A stretch of 64,000 nucleotides of DNA from JBBQNJ01 sp038329845 (GTDB taxonomy: Bacteria > Planctomycetota > Phycisphaerae > Tepidisphaerales > Tepidisphaeraceae). Positions 8,948-17,896 of this stretch are shown in pieces; positions within the stretch are counted from its first letter, which is position 1, and every line of letters begins with the position of its first letter. The position numbers and the translations under genes were made by a program. The DNA is taken from positions 1 to 64,000 of the forward strand of contig JBBQNJ010000011.1 of the NCBI GenBank assembly GCA_038329845.1, in the 5' to 3' direction. The notes beneath the pieces were generated by a model. The model saw nothing but the letters and a program-made list of their open reading frames with translations. It searched no databases and had not been told where the DNA came from.

Positions 8948-11900
8948 ATGAAGAATCAACCATTTCAGTTACATCCCGCCGCGATGTTTGTCGCAATTGC
9001 GCTGACTTTGGTCGGCGTAGTCGCGTCCCGGCCGGCGTCCGCTCTTGCCGATGAAACCGCCGTCACAGCGCCGGAGCTTCCGGGGGTGTGGTGCGAACTT
9101 GAAGCCGGTGGATGGCACACCAATGCCAAGAGTTCCTCCGGTGCTTCAGGCGGCAAGCGCGTGAGCTGGTTCGATCAGAAGGGTCGGGCGGTCTACGTCG
9201 AGTTCACCCTTGAAAAGCCCATGCCCAGCGCCATCGTCTATCTGCGCTATAGCGGCGGGAGCAATAAGCCGATCGACCTCAGCCTTGCGCCGATCACGCC
9301 CGAGGGCAAGGTCGTCGAGGCCAGACCGCTGGGGCAGATGATTCTCAAAGCCACCGGCAACGCCGATCGCTATGCCTGGGCGCAGCTTCCCATCGGCGAT
9401 CTGCCGGCGGGTAAGCACCGGCTGATCTACGCTCTGTCGGTGCCCGGCGGAGCTGATCTCGATGTCACCGGCATCGCGGCCGATGAACACAACGGATTGT
9501 GGACCCCGCCCGATCAGGTGATCAACGGCAAACTCGTCGGCGTCGGCAGTGTTGCAGTCGCGCTGCTGAGCGTAAAGCCGCCGGCGCAGGCGAACCTGCT
9601 GGGGGTGGATGAAGTCACCGGCCCCGCAGCCAAGCCCGTAAGCTTCGCGCTCACATTGCGCAATCAGAATCTAAAGGAACCGGCGAAGCTCGATCTCCGG
9701 GGCACGCTGACCGATGCGGCCGGCAAAGCGACCGAGCTTGCAATGGTGACTAAGGAAATCGCACCGGGTACCACCGACAAGGTAATGTATGACGTGCAAC
9801 TCCCCGGCGAGGGGCAGTTCACGCTGGACCTGCGCATCGAAGGAGACGCCGGAACCAAAGTGAGCATCCCCTATCGCACCACACTGCGCGTGCTGCCGGT
9901 AACGCCGATCTGGGTCGAGGGCGAGCGCTGCCAGGGCGTGGGCACCGGCGGTGCGTTGAACAGCGGAAGGGCTGCGGGCGGCTCGTACCTGTTCTACGGC
10001 TGGGAACCCAAGGCCGGGGCAACCGTTTCGTTCGCTTTTGAACTCACCAAGGACATGCCGCAGACCATGCTGTATTTTCGCTACAGCCGCCCGGCTTACC
10101 GGGATTGGGCCGGTGCTGCGCCGACCGATATCCACCTTGGGCCGGCGACTGCAACCAAATTTGATGACCCGGGTGTAAAACGCATCGCGCCGACGCAAAT
10201 GGAACTGACTAAAGACGCGATGGCCTGGCAGAGCGTGGCGCTGGGAGCGTTGCCGGCAGGGAAGCATCGCGTCTTTCTGGTCTCGCCCCGCGCGTTTGGA
10301 GGCGGCAATCTCGATATCCTGGGCATCCTGCCCCCGATCGAACGCGGGCTTTGGCTCCCACCTAACACCGTTGTCGATGGCCGGCTCGCCGGCGAAGGCT
10401 CCCTGCGCAGCGGCGGCATCGAAACCCTCGGCGCACTCCGTGGCGAACGCCCCGGCAATCTCCTGCCCGGGGCAATGGTCCTCGGCCCGAACGCTAAGCC
10501 CGCACGATTCACCGCCACGTTCGTTAACCGACTGGCCACCGAACCAGTGACCTGCCAGCTTGTGACCGAACTATCGAGCGATGTCGGCGTCGTCGGTACA
10601 CCTGTCAACCAAGCCCTCACGCTAGGGCCTGGCGAGACACGGGAACTGCCGCTGGACATCCGCGTGCCCGACTACGGCTGGTACAACCTTCGTGTCACGC
10701 CTCAAGGCTCCGCCGAGGCCAAGCCCCTTGATGCCATGTTCGCCGTCCTGCGTGCTCCTGCACAGGGGGTGCGGCCCGACAGCATGTTCGGCATCAACAT
10801 TTTCGACAGCGGTCCGGATGACCTCGAACTGGCGCAAATGCTCGGGGTGAAGTGGCGGCGCGGTGTTCCGGGCGTCAAGCCCGACGTCGTCAACCCCGCT
10901 TCGGGCAAGTTCTGGGACGATGCCGGTATCCAGAAAGCTCGCCAGACTGTCGAGAATTGGAAACAGCACGACATCCTTTGCATGGGCACAATCGACTACA
11001 ACATGAGTTGGAACGTCCAGCCCGATCCGCTGGGGCGAAAGATGCAGACCCATGAGAACCGGCCCAAGGATCTCGCCGCGCAGGCCGAGATGGTGTACCA
11101 GACCATCAAGCCCATGGTGGACCTGGTGCCCCACTGGGAGTTGTGGAACGAGCCGTGGATTCATGAATGGACCTGGCGCTCGGGCACGGCTCAGGACTAC
11201 CGCGACATGACCCGACTCATCTGGGAGCGGGTCAAGCCGGAGTTCCCTCAGGCGCAACTCATCGCCGGCGGCTCGACCTCTTTCCAGCGCGACGTCCTTT
11301 TCGCCCAGGGGAGCAAGGATGCCGGCTACGCCGATGGTGTGACCGCGCACATGTACGGCATACCCGAGGGCACTTCCGTCGCCTATGCCGCGCTCGATGC
11401 CGCAATGCTGCAGCGCTACGCGAAGGACGGCGGCAAGGCCAGCATCTGGTCCACCGAGCTGGGCACCTCCGAATTCGTGCATTACAAGGACGTGCCTCCG
11501 AGCGAGGGCCGCCTATTGGTCGCCCGGTCGCTGACGCCGCTGTTCGCGCTCAACCGCCTCGGCGCTGGCACGACGCCCATCCGCCTGTTCTGGTTCGCCT
11601 GGGGCTACAAGCAGGGGTTCTCCGGCGATTTCCTCAACGTCTGGCAGTGGGACCAGCCCAAGCCGGTGGTCGCAGCCTACAGCGCTGCGGCCCATTTTCT
11701 GGAGGACGGCCGGGTGACCGGCGACCTTTACCCGCAGTCCTCGTCGCTCTGGGGGGTACACTTCGCCAAGCCCGACGGCTCAAGCGTGGTGGCGCTGTGG
11801 TCTGAACAAGACCATCGCGGACAGATCGTGCTCCCGGCCGAAGGCTTCACCGCTTACGACTACATGGGACGGGCCATCGGCGAAACGCGCGACGGCAAAC

Positions 11901-13213
11901 TCACGCTGCCGCTGGTGCCATGGGAGACGCGATTTCTGGTCAGCTCGCGGCACGAGACCGAGGTCAAACGGGCATTCGCGCAGGCGACATTTCCGGGGAT
12001 GACCGCACTGCAGGTCAACCCGCGAAGTTTCACGGCTCCTCTGGATCGCCGTCCGGCGCTGCGCGTGAAGGTGCGGAACGTGTTGCCGGTGACTTTGGAT
12101 GCGACGCTGGACGTTGTGCCCCCCGCCGGTTTTACGCTCGCAACCACGCAGGCGCAGATCAAGGCGCTGGCACCTGGCGAAGCTCGCATCGTCGAGTTTG
12201 CGTTGACCTCGGCGTCGCCCAATACGGTCAATCGTTACCCGATCGACTATCGAGCGCAGGCAAACGGCGTCACGCAGAATGGGACGCAGGTGGTGCAGGT
12301 GGCCTGCGCCACCTATGCCCCGTCCGAACGGACGCCGAAGATCGACGGCGATCTGGCGGAATGGAGCGGCATCGTCCCGGTGACATTGCTTTCTCGCGGG
12401 GGAAAAGACACCGCACGCATCTTGATGGATCCCAATCTCACTGCGGACTTGATCGCGGGAAAACTCAGCGGCGATGTCGCCGTATACCGGCTGTGGACCC
12501 TGTGGGATGCGGAGCATCTCTATGTCGCCGCCGAAGTGCCCGATGCGAAGCTGACGACCAACTCCACCTTCGCCGATGACCCCTACGCCTTCCCATTTCT
12601 GGCGGATTGCCTGCAACTGGCGTTCGACTGTGTGGCGCGGAACCCCGACGATCTCCTGGCGGGAAGCCCGCTTTACGACAAGGCTCTGGCGTCGGATGTG
12701 GATTACGAATTCGCCGCCACCCTGGCCCGGCAGACCAACGACGGCCCCGGCTTTGCCACCAAGCCCGCATGGAAAGGCGATTTAGGCAAGGCGCCGCGCG
12801 TGCCGCAGCTTCATCGCCTGCGCGCGCCAGGGACGGATTCCCAGACTTTCTACCCGACGAATGCTCCCACCCAGCCGCCCTTGGGCGCGATGGGCGCCAC
12901 CGCCGCCGGTGGCGAGGACGGCTCTGTCGCGATTATCTATGATGATGCGAAGAAAGTTTTTCGCTACGAGATCGCAATACCGTGGAAGAACATTCGCGAA
13001 CTAGGCGAACAGGCCAAGGCGCTCAGAGAAGGCGAGGCCGCGATCACACGTTTTGCTTTCAGCATCAACGACCCTGGCGGACGGTGGCGGAATTTTTGGA
13101 CGGTCGAGGCCGGCGACGCGGAATCCGGCGCCTACGGCTTTTCCCCCAGTTGGGAAGGCGGCCGGCGTGCTTACGGTGGGCGGATTCAGACCGATTGGGG
13201 TATTGTGCGATGA
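8948..13213 (+). CDS. Large secreted glycoside hydrolase (clan GH-A-like) with carbohydrate-binding domains
   Basis: A 1421-residue protein. I choose ATG 8948 because the signal peptide (MKNQPF..., ending near ALA-DE) begins there. Residues about 35-190 (PGVWCELEAGGWHT) and 315-500 (WVEGERCQGVGTGG) are two related jelly-roll-like domains, each ending in the phrase LPAGKHR. A TIM-barrel-like domain starts near residue 615 (MFGINIF). WELWNEPW places a likely acid/base Glu at 735, and IWSTELGTSE a likely nucleophile Glu at 837; this spacing of about 100 fits clan GH-A families such as GH39 or GH5. The C-terminal 290 residues begin KIDGDLAEWSG, a CBM9-like domain. The substrate is unknown. The N-terminal domain is shared with the glycosidase at 35825-38113. 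Confidence 0.8.
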   Translation: MKNQPFQLHPAAMFVAIALTLVGVVASRPASALADETAVTAPELPGVWCELEAGGWHTNAKSSSGASGGKRVSWFDQKGRAVYVEFTLEKPMPSAIVYLRYSGGSNKPIDLSLAPITPEGKVVEARPLGQMILKATGNADRYAWAQLPIGDLPAGKHRLIYALSVPGGADLDVTGIAADEHNGLWTPPDQVINGKLVGVGSVAVALLSVKPPAQANLLGVDEVTGPAAKPVSFALTLRNQNLKEPAKLDLRGTLTDAAGKATELAMVTKEIAPGTTDKVMYDVQLPGEGQFTLDLRIEGDAGTKVSIPYRTTLRVLPVTPIWVEGERCQGVGTGGALNSGRAAGGSYLFYGWEPKAGATVSFAFELTKDMPQTMLYFRYSRPAYRDWAGAAPTDIHLGPATATKFDDPGVKRIAPTQMELTKDAMAWQSVALGALPAGKHRVFLVSPRAFGGGNLDILGILPPIERGLWLPPNTVVDGRLAGEGSLRSGGIETLGALRGERPGNLLPGAMVLGPNAKPARFTATFVNRLATEPVTCQLVTELSSDVGVVGTPVNQALTLGPGETRELPLDIRVPDYGWYNLRVTPQGSAEAKPLDAMFAVLRAPAQGVRPDSMFGINIFDSGPDDLELAQMLGVKWRRGVPGVKPDVVNPASGKFWDDAGIQKARQTVENWKQHDILCMGTIDYNMSWNVQPDPLGRKMQTHENRPKDLAAQAEMVYQTIKPMVDLVPHWELWNEPWIHEWTWRSGTAQDYRDMTRLIWERVKPEFPQAQLIAGGSTSFQRDVLFAQGSKDAGYADGVTAHMYGIPEGTSVAYAALDAAMLQRYAKDGGKASIWSTELGTSEFVHYKDVPPSEGRLLVARSLTPLFALNRLGAGTTPIRLFWFAWGYKQGFSGDFLNVWQWDQPKPVVAAYSAAAHFLEDGRVTGDLYPQSSSLWGVHFAKPDGSSVVALWSEQDHRGQIVLPAEGFTAYDYMGRAIGETRDGKLTLPLVPWETRFLVSSRHETEVKRAFAQATFPGMTALQVNPRSFTAPLDRRPALRVKVRNVLPVTLDATLDVVPPAGFTLATTQAQIKALAPGEARIVEFALTSASPNTVNRYPIDYRAQANGVTQNGTQVVQVACATYAPSERTPKIDGDLAEWSGIVPVTLLSRGGKDTARILMDPNLTADLIAGKLSGDVAVYRLWTLWDAEHLYVAAEVPDAKLTTNSTFADDPYAFPFLADCLQLAFDCVARNPDDLLAGSPLYDKALASDVDYEFAATLARQTNDGPGFATKPAWKGDLGKAPRVPQLHRLRAPGTDSQTFYPTNAPTQPPLGAMGATAAGGEDGSVAIIYDDAKKVFRYEIAIPWKNIRELGEQAKALREGEAAITRFAFSINDPGGRWRNFWTVEAGDAESGAYGFSPSWEGGRRAYGGRIQTDWGIVR

Positions 13214-13293
13214 AAGATCAGTAAATTGGCTATGATGGCAGGCGGAGGCCGGCAGCGGCGTGCGAAGCAAAATCATTCGCGCTGCGCCACTGA

Positions 13294-13698
13294 GTCGTCC
13301 CAGTTCCAATCGACTGGCCTTGGCTACTAAATCGGCCGGAAGTTGAATGCCACCCTGAGGAAGTTCAACTTGAATCGTTGCTGTTGGAATCCTGTAAGCC
13401 GATTGCTTCGTCGGTACAACTTATTTGTGAACTCGGGCATGCCATCAAGAAGCGTTGGCTGGAAAAATTAGCTGACTGGATCACCCCCGCGACCAGCACC
13501 GATGTGGCAGAAGACATCAGGCGGTTTGCCAGATGGACGATGCGCAATTGGTCGGAGGTCTCCGCATCGGTTCGGAACCTGCGGAATATCCCGGTTTTCC
13601 ACAAGCGGATTGTCTCAATAGAGCCCGCGAGCGGTATAATCGGCGCGATGCTGAGGGGGGCATCCAGAATGTTCCCGGGACAGCGCCCACACAAGTAA
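13294..13698 (+). other. Open frame of uncertain status, possibly a gene remnant
   Basis: The 547-bp gap 13214-13760 holds no clear gene. This frame of about 134 codons has a plausible helical composition (AIKKRWLEKLADW, EDIRRFARWTMRNW) but no good start or ribosome site. Its last codons run into the palindromic repeat at 13655. It may be a decayed gene or chance. Confidence 0.25.
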
Positions 13699-13728
13699 GA
13701 TCGCTCCGGGAAATGTTCTGGATGTCCC
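13655..13728. repeat. Dispersed palindromic repeat, copy 1
   Basis: The left arm GGGGCATCCAGAATGTTCCC and right arm GGGAAATGTTCTGGATGTCC are inverted, about 25 bp apart, between the convergent glycosidase and Rrf2 genes. The consensus arm shared with copies at 16074, 17143, 20395 and 45402 is GGGACATCCAGAATATTCCC. Confidence 0.85.
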
Positions 13729-13757
13729 TCCGTCCCTCCGTCCCTCCGTCCCTCCCC
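13725..13757. repeat. 8-bp microsatellite (TCCCTCCG)n
   Basis: About four tandem copies of TCCCTCCG lie between the right arm of the palindrome and the stop codon of the Rrf2 gene. Confidence 0.85.
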
Positions 13758-13760
13758 CAT

Positions 13761-14228
13761 TTACGAGGCCGCGACCGCATCTCCTTGGGCGCTGGCGGCG
13801 GGGGCGGGGTTGGGGTCGGGACAGCTCAGGCAGCCGCGGCGGAGAACCTCGTGGATCGTCGAGCGGCGCAGCGCCGCCTGGGCGCCGGCCATGATCTCGT
13901 CGAGGCGCTGATGCAGGGCGCAGTAGTTCCCCTTGTCATGCGATTCGATCCCCAGCGGACACTGATCGATGCGCTGGATCGGGGTAACGGATTGGATGAC
14001 ATCGAAGAGGGTCAACGCCCGGGCATCGCGGCTGAGGATGAACCCGCCGTGCAGGCCCCGATGGGAATCGACCAGCCCGGCGCGGGCCATCCCCTGCAGC
14101 ACCTTGGCGAGATATCCTTCCGGCACGCCAGTGGCGGCGGCGATCTGGCGCGTGGTCACCGGCGACCCGTTCTGCTCGGCCAGATGAACGATGATTCGCA
14201 AAGCGTATTCAGCGGTTTGAGAGAACAT
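13761..14228 (-). CDS. Rrf2-family transcriptional regulator with Cys cluster
   Basis: A 155-residue protein starting MFSQTAEYALRIIVHLAE, with the Rrf2 winged helix: TTRQIAAATGVPEGYLAKVLQ as recognition region, then GLVDSHRGLHGGF as wing. Cysteines are at about residues 90, 103, 133 and 136. IscR and NsrR relatives ligate an iron-sulfur cluster with three Cys near 90-105; here only two fall there and a C-x2-C pair sits 30 residues later, so a cluster is possible but its geometry would differ. A TATACT hexamer on this strand lies about 90 bp upstream. It is a single-gene unit; targets cannot be read from the sequence. It probably senses redox state, iron-sulfur status or nitric oxide. Confidence 0.88.
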   Translation of the reverse strand: MFSQTAEYALRIIVHLAEQNGSPVTTRQIAAATGVPEGYLAKVLQGMARAGLVDSHRGLHGGFILSRDARALTLFDVIQSVTPIQRIDQCPLGIESHDKGNYCALHQRLDEIMAGAQAALRRSTIHEVLRRGCLSCPDPNPAPAASAQGDAVAAS

Positions 14229-14794
14229 GCTCTTGGAGTCCCTGAAAAATGATCCTGGCCACCTCCCGGTCGCCGTTGAATCGGACGTGTAGACCCTAAT
14301 ATCCTGTTTCGAGAGAGTATACCGCCAACAACGGTTTCGTCGACAGGAAAATTTTTAAATCGGTCATGTCGGATGCGATTCGGAATCGCGGGGCGATGCC
14401 TCGCCCGCTCCTCGCTCCCCGCCCCCCGTCCCCACGGTGGGAAACGACTTGACAATCCGATTGGAAGCGGCGGATCCCGAGTCGAACACCTCGATCAGCG
14501 ACCCGTCGCGCCCTCGTTCAACAGACGTGCCGCCACCGCATCGAGTCGGCGCGGGCGTCGCTGGTGATCCCGGGGGCGTCGCTTGCCTATTGCCGAGATC
14601 GCACCCCCACCAGATAATCGAGATCCGTTAAGGAGCCGCCGCAAGTCGCGATGGCGACCCCCGCTCGACGGCCCTGTGCCTTTCCGCCCATGGCGGATGC
14701 GAAGATCGATCGAACCAAGAGACAAGCGATCCAGATCGGGTATGATCCATCGCCGGGGCGGGGCGGACTTTTTTTTACTGACGAGGAGTTGGCC
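14229..14794. other. Long divergent intergenic region
   Basis: This 566-bp spacer separates the Rrf2 gene (leftward) from the PQQ-type propeller gene (rightward). I see a TATACT -10-like hexamer for Rrf2 near 14318 and a TATGAT near 14741 for the propeller gene, neither with a convincing -35. No coding region is supported. Confidence 0.5.
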
Positions 14795-16036
14795 ATGGGT
14801 CTGATCAATCGGGTATTGAGCGTAACGCTGTTGTTGGCATTCGCCGCTGAGGGAGTGGCGCGGGCAGAGGTCGCGGACTGGCCGCAGTTTCGCGGGCCGG
14901 GGCGTGACGCGGTCTCTACCGAGACCGGCTTGCTCAAAGAATGGCCGGCGGGCGGGCCGAAACTGCTCTGGAAGGCGACGGGGATCGGCGGCGGCTTCTC
15001 CAGCGTCTCGCTGGTCGGTGATCGCATCTACACCATGGGCGACGACAAGGGCGGAACCCATGTGTTGGCGCTCGAGCGAGATGGCGGAAAGATCCTCTGG
15101 AAAACCCGTGTGGGCGAGGCGGGGCTGCACAAGCAATATCCCGGTCCGCGATCGACCCCGACCGTCGATGGCGACGATGTGGCATCGTTGAGCCAGGCCG
15201 GGGATGTCGTGATGCTGAACCGTGCCGATGGCAAACTGCGCTGGAGCGTGAGCATGACCGACCAGCTCGGCGGACAACGCCCGGGTTGGAATTATTCCGA
15301 ATCGGTGCTGGTGGATGGCGATCGCGTGGTCTGCACCCCGGGCGGATCCAATGGGCTGGTGGCGGCCCTGGATCGCAAGACCGGCAAGGTCATCTGGCAG
15401 ACCCAATCGGTGACCGATCCGGCCCATTATGTGTCGATGATCGTTGCCGAGGTGGATTCGGTTCGCCAGTACATCCAGATGAGCGCCTCGACGGTGCTGG
15501 GGATTGAGCCGGAATCGGGCAAGGTGCTATGGAAGGCCTCGCGCCGCGGAAAGACGGCGGTGGTCCCCTCGCCGGTGTACGCCGACAACGAGGTCTACAC
15601 CACTTCCGGCTATGGAGTGGGGTGCAACGCATTCAGTGTGAAAAAGGCGGGCGACGGATTCGAGGCCAAGCAGATTTACGCCGATAAGATCATCGCCAAC
15701 CACCACGGCGGGGTCTTGAAGGTGGGCGATTGCATCTACGGATATTCCGACGCGGGCGGCTGGACCTGCCAGGATTTCAAGACAGGTAAGGTGATCTGGC
15801 AGAATAAGGGCGTGGGCAAGGGAGCGGTCGTCTACGCCGATGGAATGCTCTATTGCCGCAGCGAAAAAGGGCCGGTGGCATTGGTCGAAGCCACGCCCGA
15901 GGCCTATCGGGAAAAGGGCCGCTTCAATCAGCCCGATCGCAGCGATGCCAATAGCTGGCCCTATCCGGTGGTGGCCGGGGGAAAACTCTATCTGCGCGAT
16001 CAGGACGTGTTGCTGTGTTATGAGGTGGGGAAGTAG
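14795..16036 (+). CDS. Exported PQQ-type beta-propeller (outer-membrane assembly-like) protein
   Basis: A 413-residue protein starting at ATG 14795 behind GAGGAG. The signal peptide ends near ARA-EV. It begins DWPQFRGPGRDAVS, the opening of the planctomycete 'PQQ-binding-like beta-propeller repeat' family. The blades carry the usual W-x-x-x-TG phrases: LLWKATGIGG, KILWKTRVG, GKVIWQTQSV, GKVLWKA and GKVIWQNKG. No dehydrogenase cofactor or active-site residues are visible, so it is more likely a scaffold or sensor in the periplasm than a quinoprotein enzyme. It stands alone, followed by a palindromic repeat. Confidence 0.85.
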   Translation: MGLINRVLSVTLLLAFAAEGVARAEVADWPQFRGPGRDAVSTETGLLKEWPAGGPKLLWKATGIGGGFSSVSLVGDRIYTMGDDKGGTHVLALERDGGKILWKTRVGEAGLHKQYPGPRSTPTVDGDDVASLSQAGDVVMLNRADGKLRWSVSMTDQLGGQRPGWNYSESVLVDGDRVVCTPGGSNGLVAALDRKTGKVIWQTQSVTDPAHYVSMIVAEVDSVRQYIQMSASTVLGIEPESGKVLWKASRRGKTAVVPSPVYADNEVYTTSGYGVGCNAFSVKKAGDGFEAKQIYADKIIANHHGGVLKVGDCIYGYSDAGGWTCQDFKTGKVIWQNKGVGKGAVVYADGMLYCRSEKGPVALVEATPEAYREKGRFNQPDRSDANSWPYPVVAGGKLYLRDQDVLLCYEVGK

Positions 16037-16073
16037 CGGGACGGAGCAACGACAGAGACATGCGGGGCGGCAC

Positions 16074-16147
16074 GGGGACATCCAGAAGATTCCCGTGAAG
16101 ATTCCGCCGTCGCGGGGGACCGCACAGGGGATATTCTGGATGTCCCC
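16074..16147. repeat. Dispersed palindromic repeat, copy 2
   Basis: The left arm GGGGACATCCAGAAGATTCC starts 38 bp after the propeller gene stop. The right arm GGGGATATTCTGGATGTCCC ends at 16147. About 30 bp separates the arms. It may also fold as a transcript 3'-end hairpin. Confidence 0.85.
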
Positions 16148-16212
16148 ATCAGTGCGGTAGGGAATACCTGATGCCCCTTCATCGCCGTTTAACGCCGCAG
16201 GCGCGGTCCGGC

Positions 16213-16241
16213 TTGGCCAATTTCGGGTCTGCCGCTACGCT
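16213..16241 (+). promoter_or_regulatory. Candidate promoter for the ymdB-like gene
   Basis: TTGGCC, a 17-bp spacer and TACGCT end 6 bp before ATG 16248. If used, transcription would begin at or next to the start codon, giving a leaderless mRNA. Confidence 0.4.
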
Positions 16242-16247
16242 GGGGGA

Positions 16248-17096
16248 ATGGCCCTTCGCATCTTGACACTGGGAGACATCGTGGGCCGGCCGGGACGGCA
16301 GGTGGTGCATCAGAAGCTGCCGGGGCTGGTCCGCGATCACCAGGTGGACCTCGTGATCGCCAACGGCGAGAATATCGCCGGGGGAAGCGGGATCACCGCG
16401 AATTTATTCCACAAATTGCGTTCCTACGGCGTGGATGTGGTCACCCTGGGCGATCACGTCTACCGCAAGCTCGAGATCGTCCCGACGCTGCAAATGTCTG
16501 AGCGGATCGTGCGCCCGGCCAACCTTGCCAGCGCCGCGGCCGGGCGGGCGTTCACCGTCGTCACCACCAACAGCGGGATCAGCGTCGCGGTCTTCTGCCT
16601 GCTGGGACGAATTTTCATGAATCTTCCGGCGGACGACCCGTTCGCGGCGGCGGATCGGGTTCTGTCGCAGCTTCCGCGCCATGTGCGCTGCGTGGTGGGG
16701 GAAATTCACGCCGAAGCCTCGAGCGAAAAGATCGCCATGGGCCACTGGCTGGACGGGCGGGCGTCGATGGTGTTCGGCAGTCACACGCACGTGCCGACGG
16801 CGGATGCGAAAATTCTTCCCGCGGGCACGGCGTTCATCAGCGATCTGGGCATGTGCGGGCCGTACGACTCGGTGCTGGGCCGGCGCAAGGACCGCGTGAT
16901 CAAATACATGACCACGAACATGCCGCATACGTTCGAGGTGGCGACCGGCGATGTGCGGCTGTGCGGGGCGTTGGCCGAAATCGATCCGGACACGGGTCGA
17001 GCCTCGAGCATCGAGCGGATCGAGGTCAAAGGGGAGAACGCCGACCAGGCCTACGATGCCGACGACCGCAGCGAACGCCAGATCGAGCGCGATTGA
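16248..17096 (+). CDS. ymdB: YmdB-like metallophosphoesterase (TIGR00282 family)
   Basis: A 282-residue cytosolic protein of usual family length. Metal-site motifs are clear: LGDIVGRPGR at the start, NGENIAGG, TLGDHVYRK (TLGNH-like, with D in place of the common N), GEIHAEASSEK and FGSHTHVPTAD. Bacillus YmdB hydrolyses 2',3'-cyclic nucleotides and influences biofilm and mRNA metabolism, so a cyclic-nucleotide phosphodiesterase role is the best guess. The C-terminal 30 residues (after SIERIEVKG) are extra and charged. The gene is monocistronic and convergent with trxA, with a palindromic repeat on each side. Confidence 0.88.
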   Translation: MALRILTLGDIVGRPGRQVVHQKLPGLVRDHQVDLVIANGENIAGGSGITANLFHKLRSYGVDVVTLGDHVYRKLEIVPTLQMSERIVRPANLASAAAGRAFTVVTTNSGISVAVFCLLGRIFMNLPADDPFAAADRVLSQLPRHVRCVVGEIHAEASSEKIAMGHWLDGRASMVFGSHTHVPTADAKILPAGTAFISDLGMCGPYDSVLGRRKDRVIKYMTTNMPHTFEVATGDVRLCGALAEIDPDTGRASSIERIEVKGENADQAYDADDRSERQIERD

Positions 17097-17142
17097 AACC
17101 CAGGGGCATCGAGAACGCGGACATCCAGCGGGAGGGAAGAAC

Positions 17143-17274
17143 GGGGACATCCAGAATATTCCCGTTCGGCGGTTCCACCCCGGTTAGGCGGTTGACACCC
17201 CGGGAGAGCGGGCTGGCATGCAGGGCGATTCGCCCGTCAGTGCCGGTGGGGCGGGGAATATTCAGAATGTCCCC
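17143..17274. repeat. Dispersed palindromic repeat, copy 3 (long loop)
   Basis: The left arm GGGGACATCCAGAATATTCC (17143) and right arm GGGGAATATTCAGAATGTCC (ending 17274) are separated by about 85 bp. A partial extra left arm (GCGGACATCCAGCGGG) precedes at 17118. It lies between the convergent ymdB-like and trxA genes. Confidence 0.85.
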
Positions 17275-17357
17275 CTCACGCCGGGCGCAAAACAGGTGCG
17301 GCCGGAACGGGCACTGCGACCGCGCCCGAAATCGAACTCGATTGAGAACGCGACCGT

Positions 17358-17687
17358 TCAGCTCGCCGCGTCGAGGGCTTCTTTGAATTCCTTTTCCCCG
17401 CGCAGGCCAACGAACTTTTGTGCCACTTGGCCGTCCTTGAACAGGATCACGGTGGGAATGGCGCTGATCTGGTACTTCATCGCCAAGTCGCGGTTGGCGT
17501 CGGTGTCCACTTTGCCCACCTTGGCCTTGCCCGCGTAGTCTTTGGCGACCTTTTCGATCGTCGGGGCCAACATCCGGCAGGGGCCGCACCATTCGGCCCA
17601 AAAGTCCACCAGCACCGGCTCGCTCGCCTTCAAGACCTCCTGCTCGAAGTTCGCATCGGTGAATTCCTTAACATTTTCACTGGCCAT
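17358..17687 (-). CDS. trxA: Thioredoxin
   Basis: A 109-residue thioredoxin with the WCGPC active site (Cys34, Cys37), the buried Asp in VLVDFWAEW and the cis-proline loop ISAIPT (Pro78). It reduces protein disulfides in the cytosol; no signal peptide is present. GAGGAG precedes the ATG by 8 bp and a near-consensus promoter is visible upstream. Length and motifs are normal. It is a single-gene unit between the ymdB-like gene and nadB. Confidence 0.97.
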   Translation of the reverse strand: MASENVKEFTDANFEQEVLKASEPVLVDFWAEWCGPCRMLAPTIEKVAKDYAGKAKVGKVDTDANRDLAMKYQISAIPTVILFKDGQVAQKFVGLRGEKEFKEALDAAS

Positions 17688-17746
17688 TTCGTCATCTCCT
17701 CAAGAATAATTCTACTGTCATCGCGTCGCATAGGGCGAAAAATCGA

Positions 17747-17775
17747 TCATAAAATAGGCTCACGGAATCTGTCAA
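17747..17775 (-). promoter_or_regulatory. Promoter for trxA
   Basis: Reading leftward: TTGACA (17775-17770), a 17-bp spacer, then TTATGA (17752-17747). The -35 is a perfect sigma-70 consensus. It lies about 60 bp upstream of the trxA start. Confidence 0.65.
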
Positions 17776-17896
17776 TGCGCGCAAGAGTCCGCTGCGGCTG
17801 AAATCTTGACGCCAATATCGCTTGACTGCGATGGCAATCCGGTCAAATCGTCCCGGTCAGACCGCACTTTTCCGACAAGCCCCTCGTTCGCAAAAT

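Noticed and set aside
13378..13698. 106-residue protein gene
   Set aside because: No ribosome site, no family, and the last codons fall in a dispersed palindrome; kept only as an uncertain open frame.
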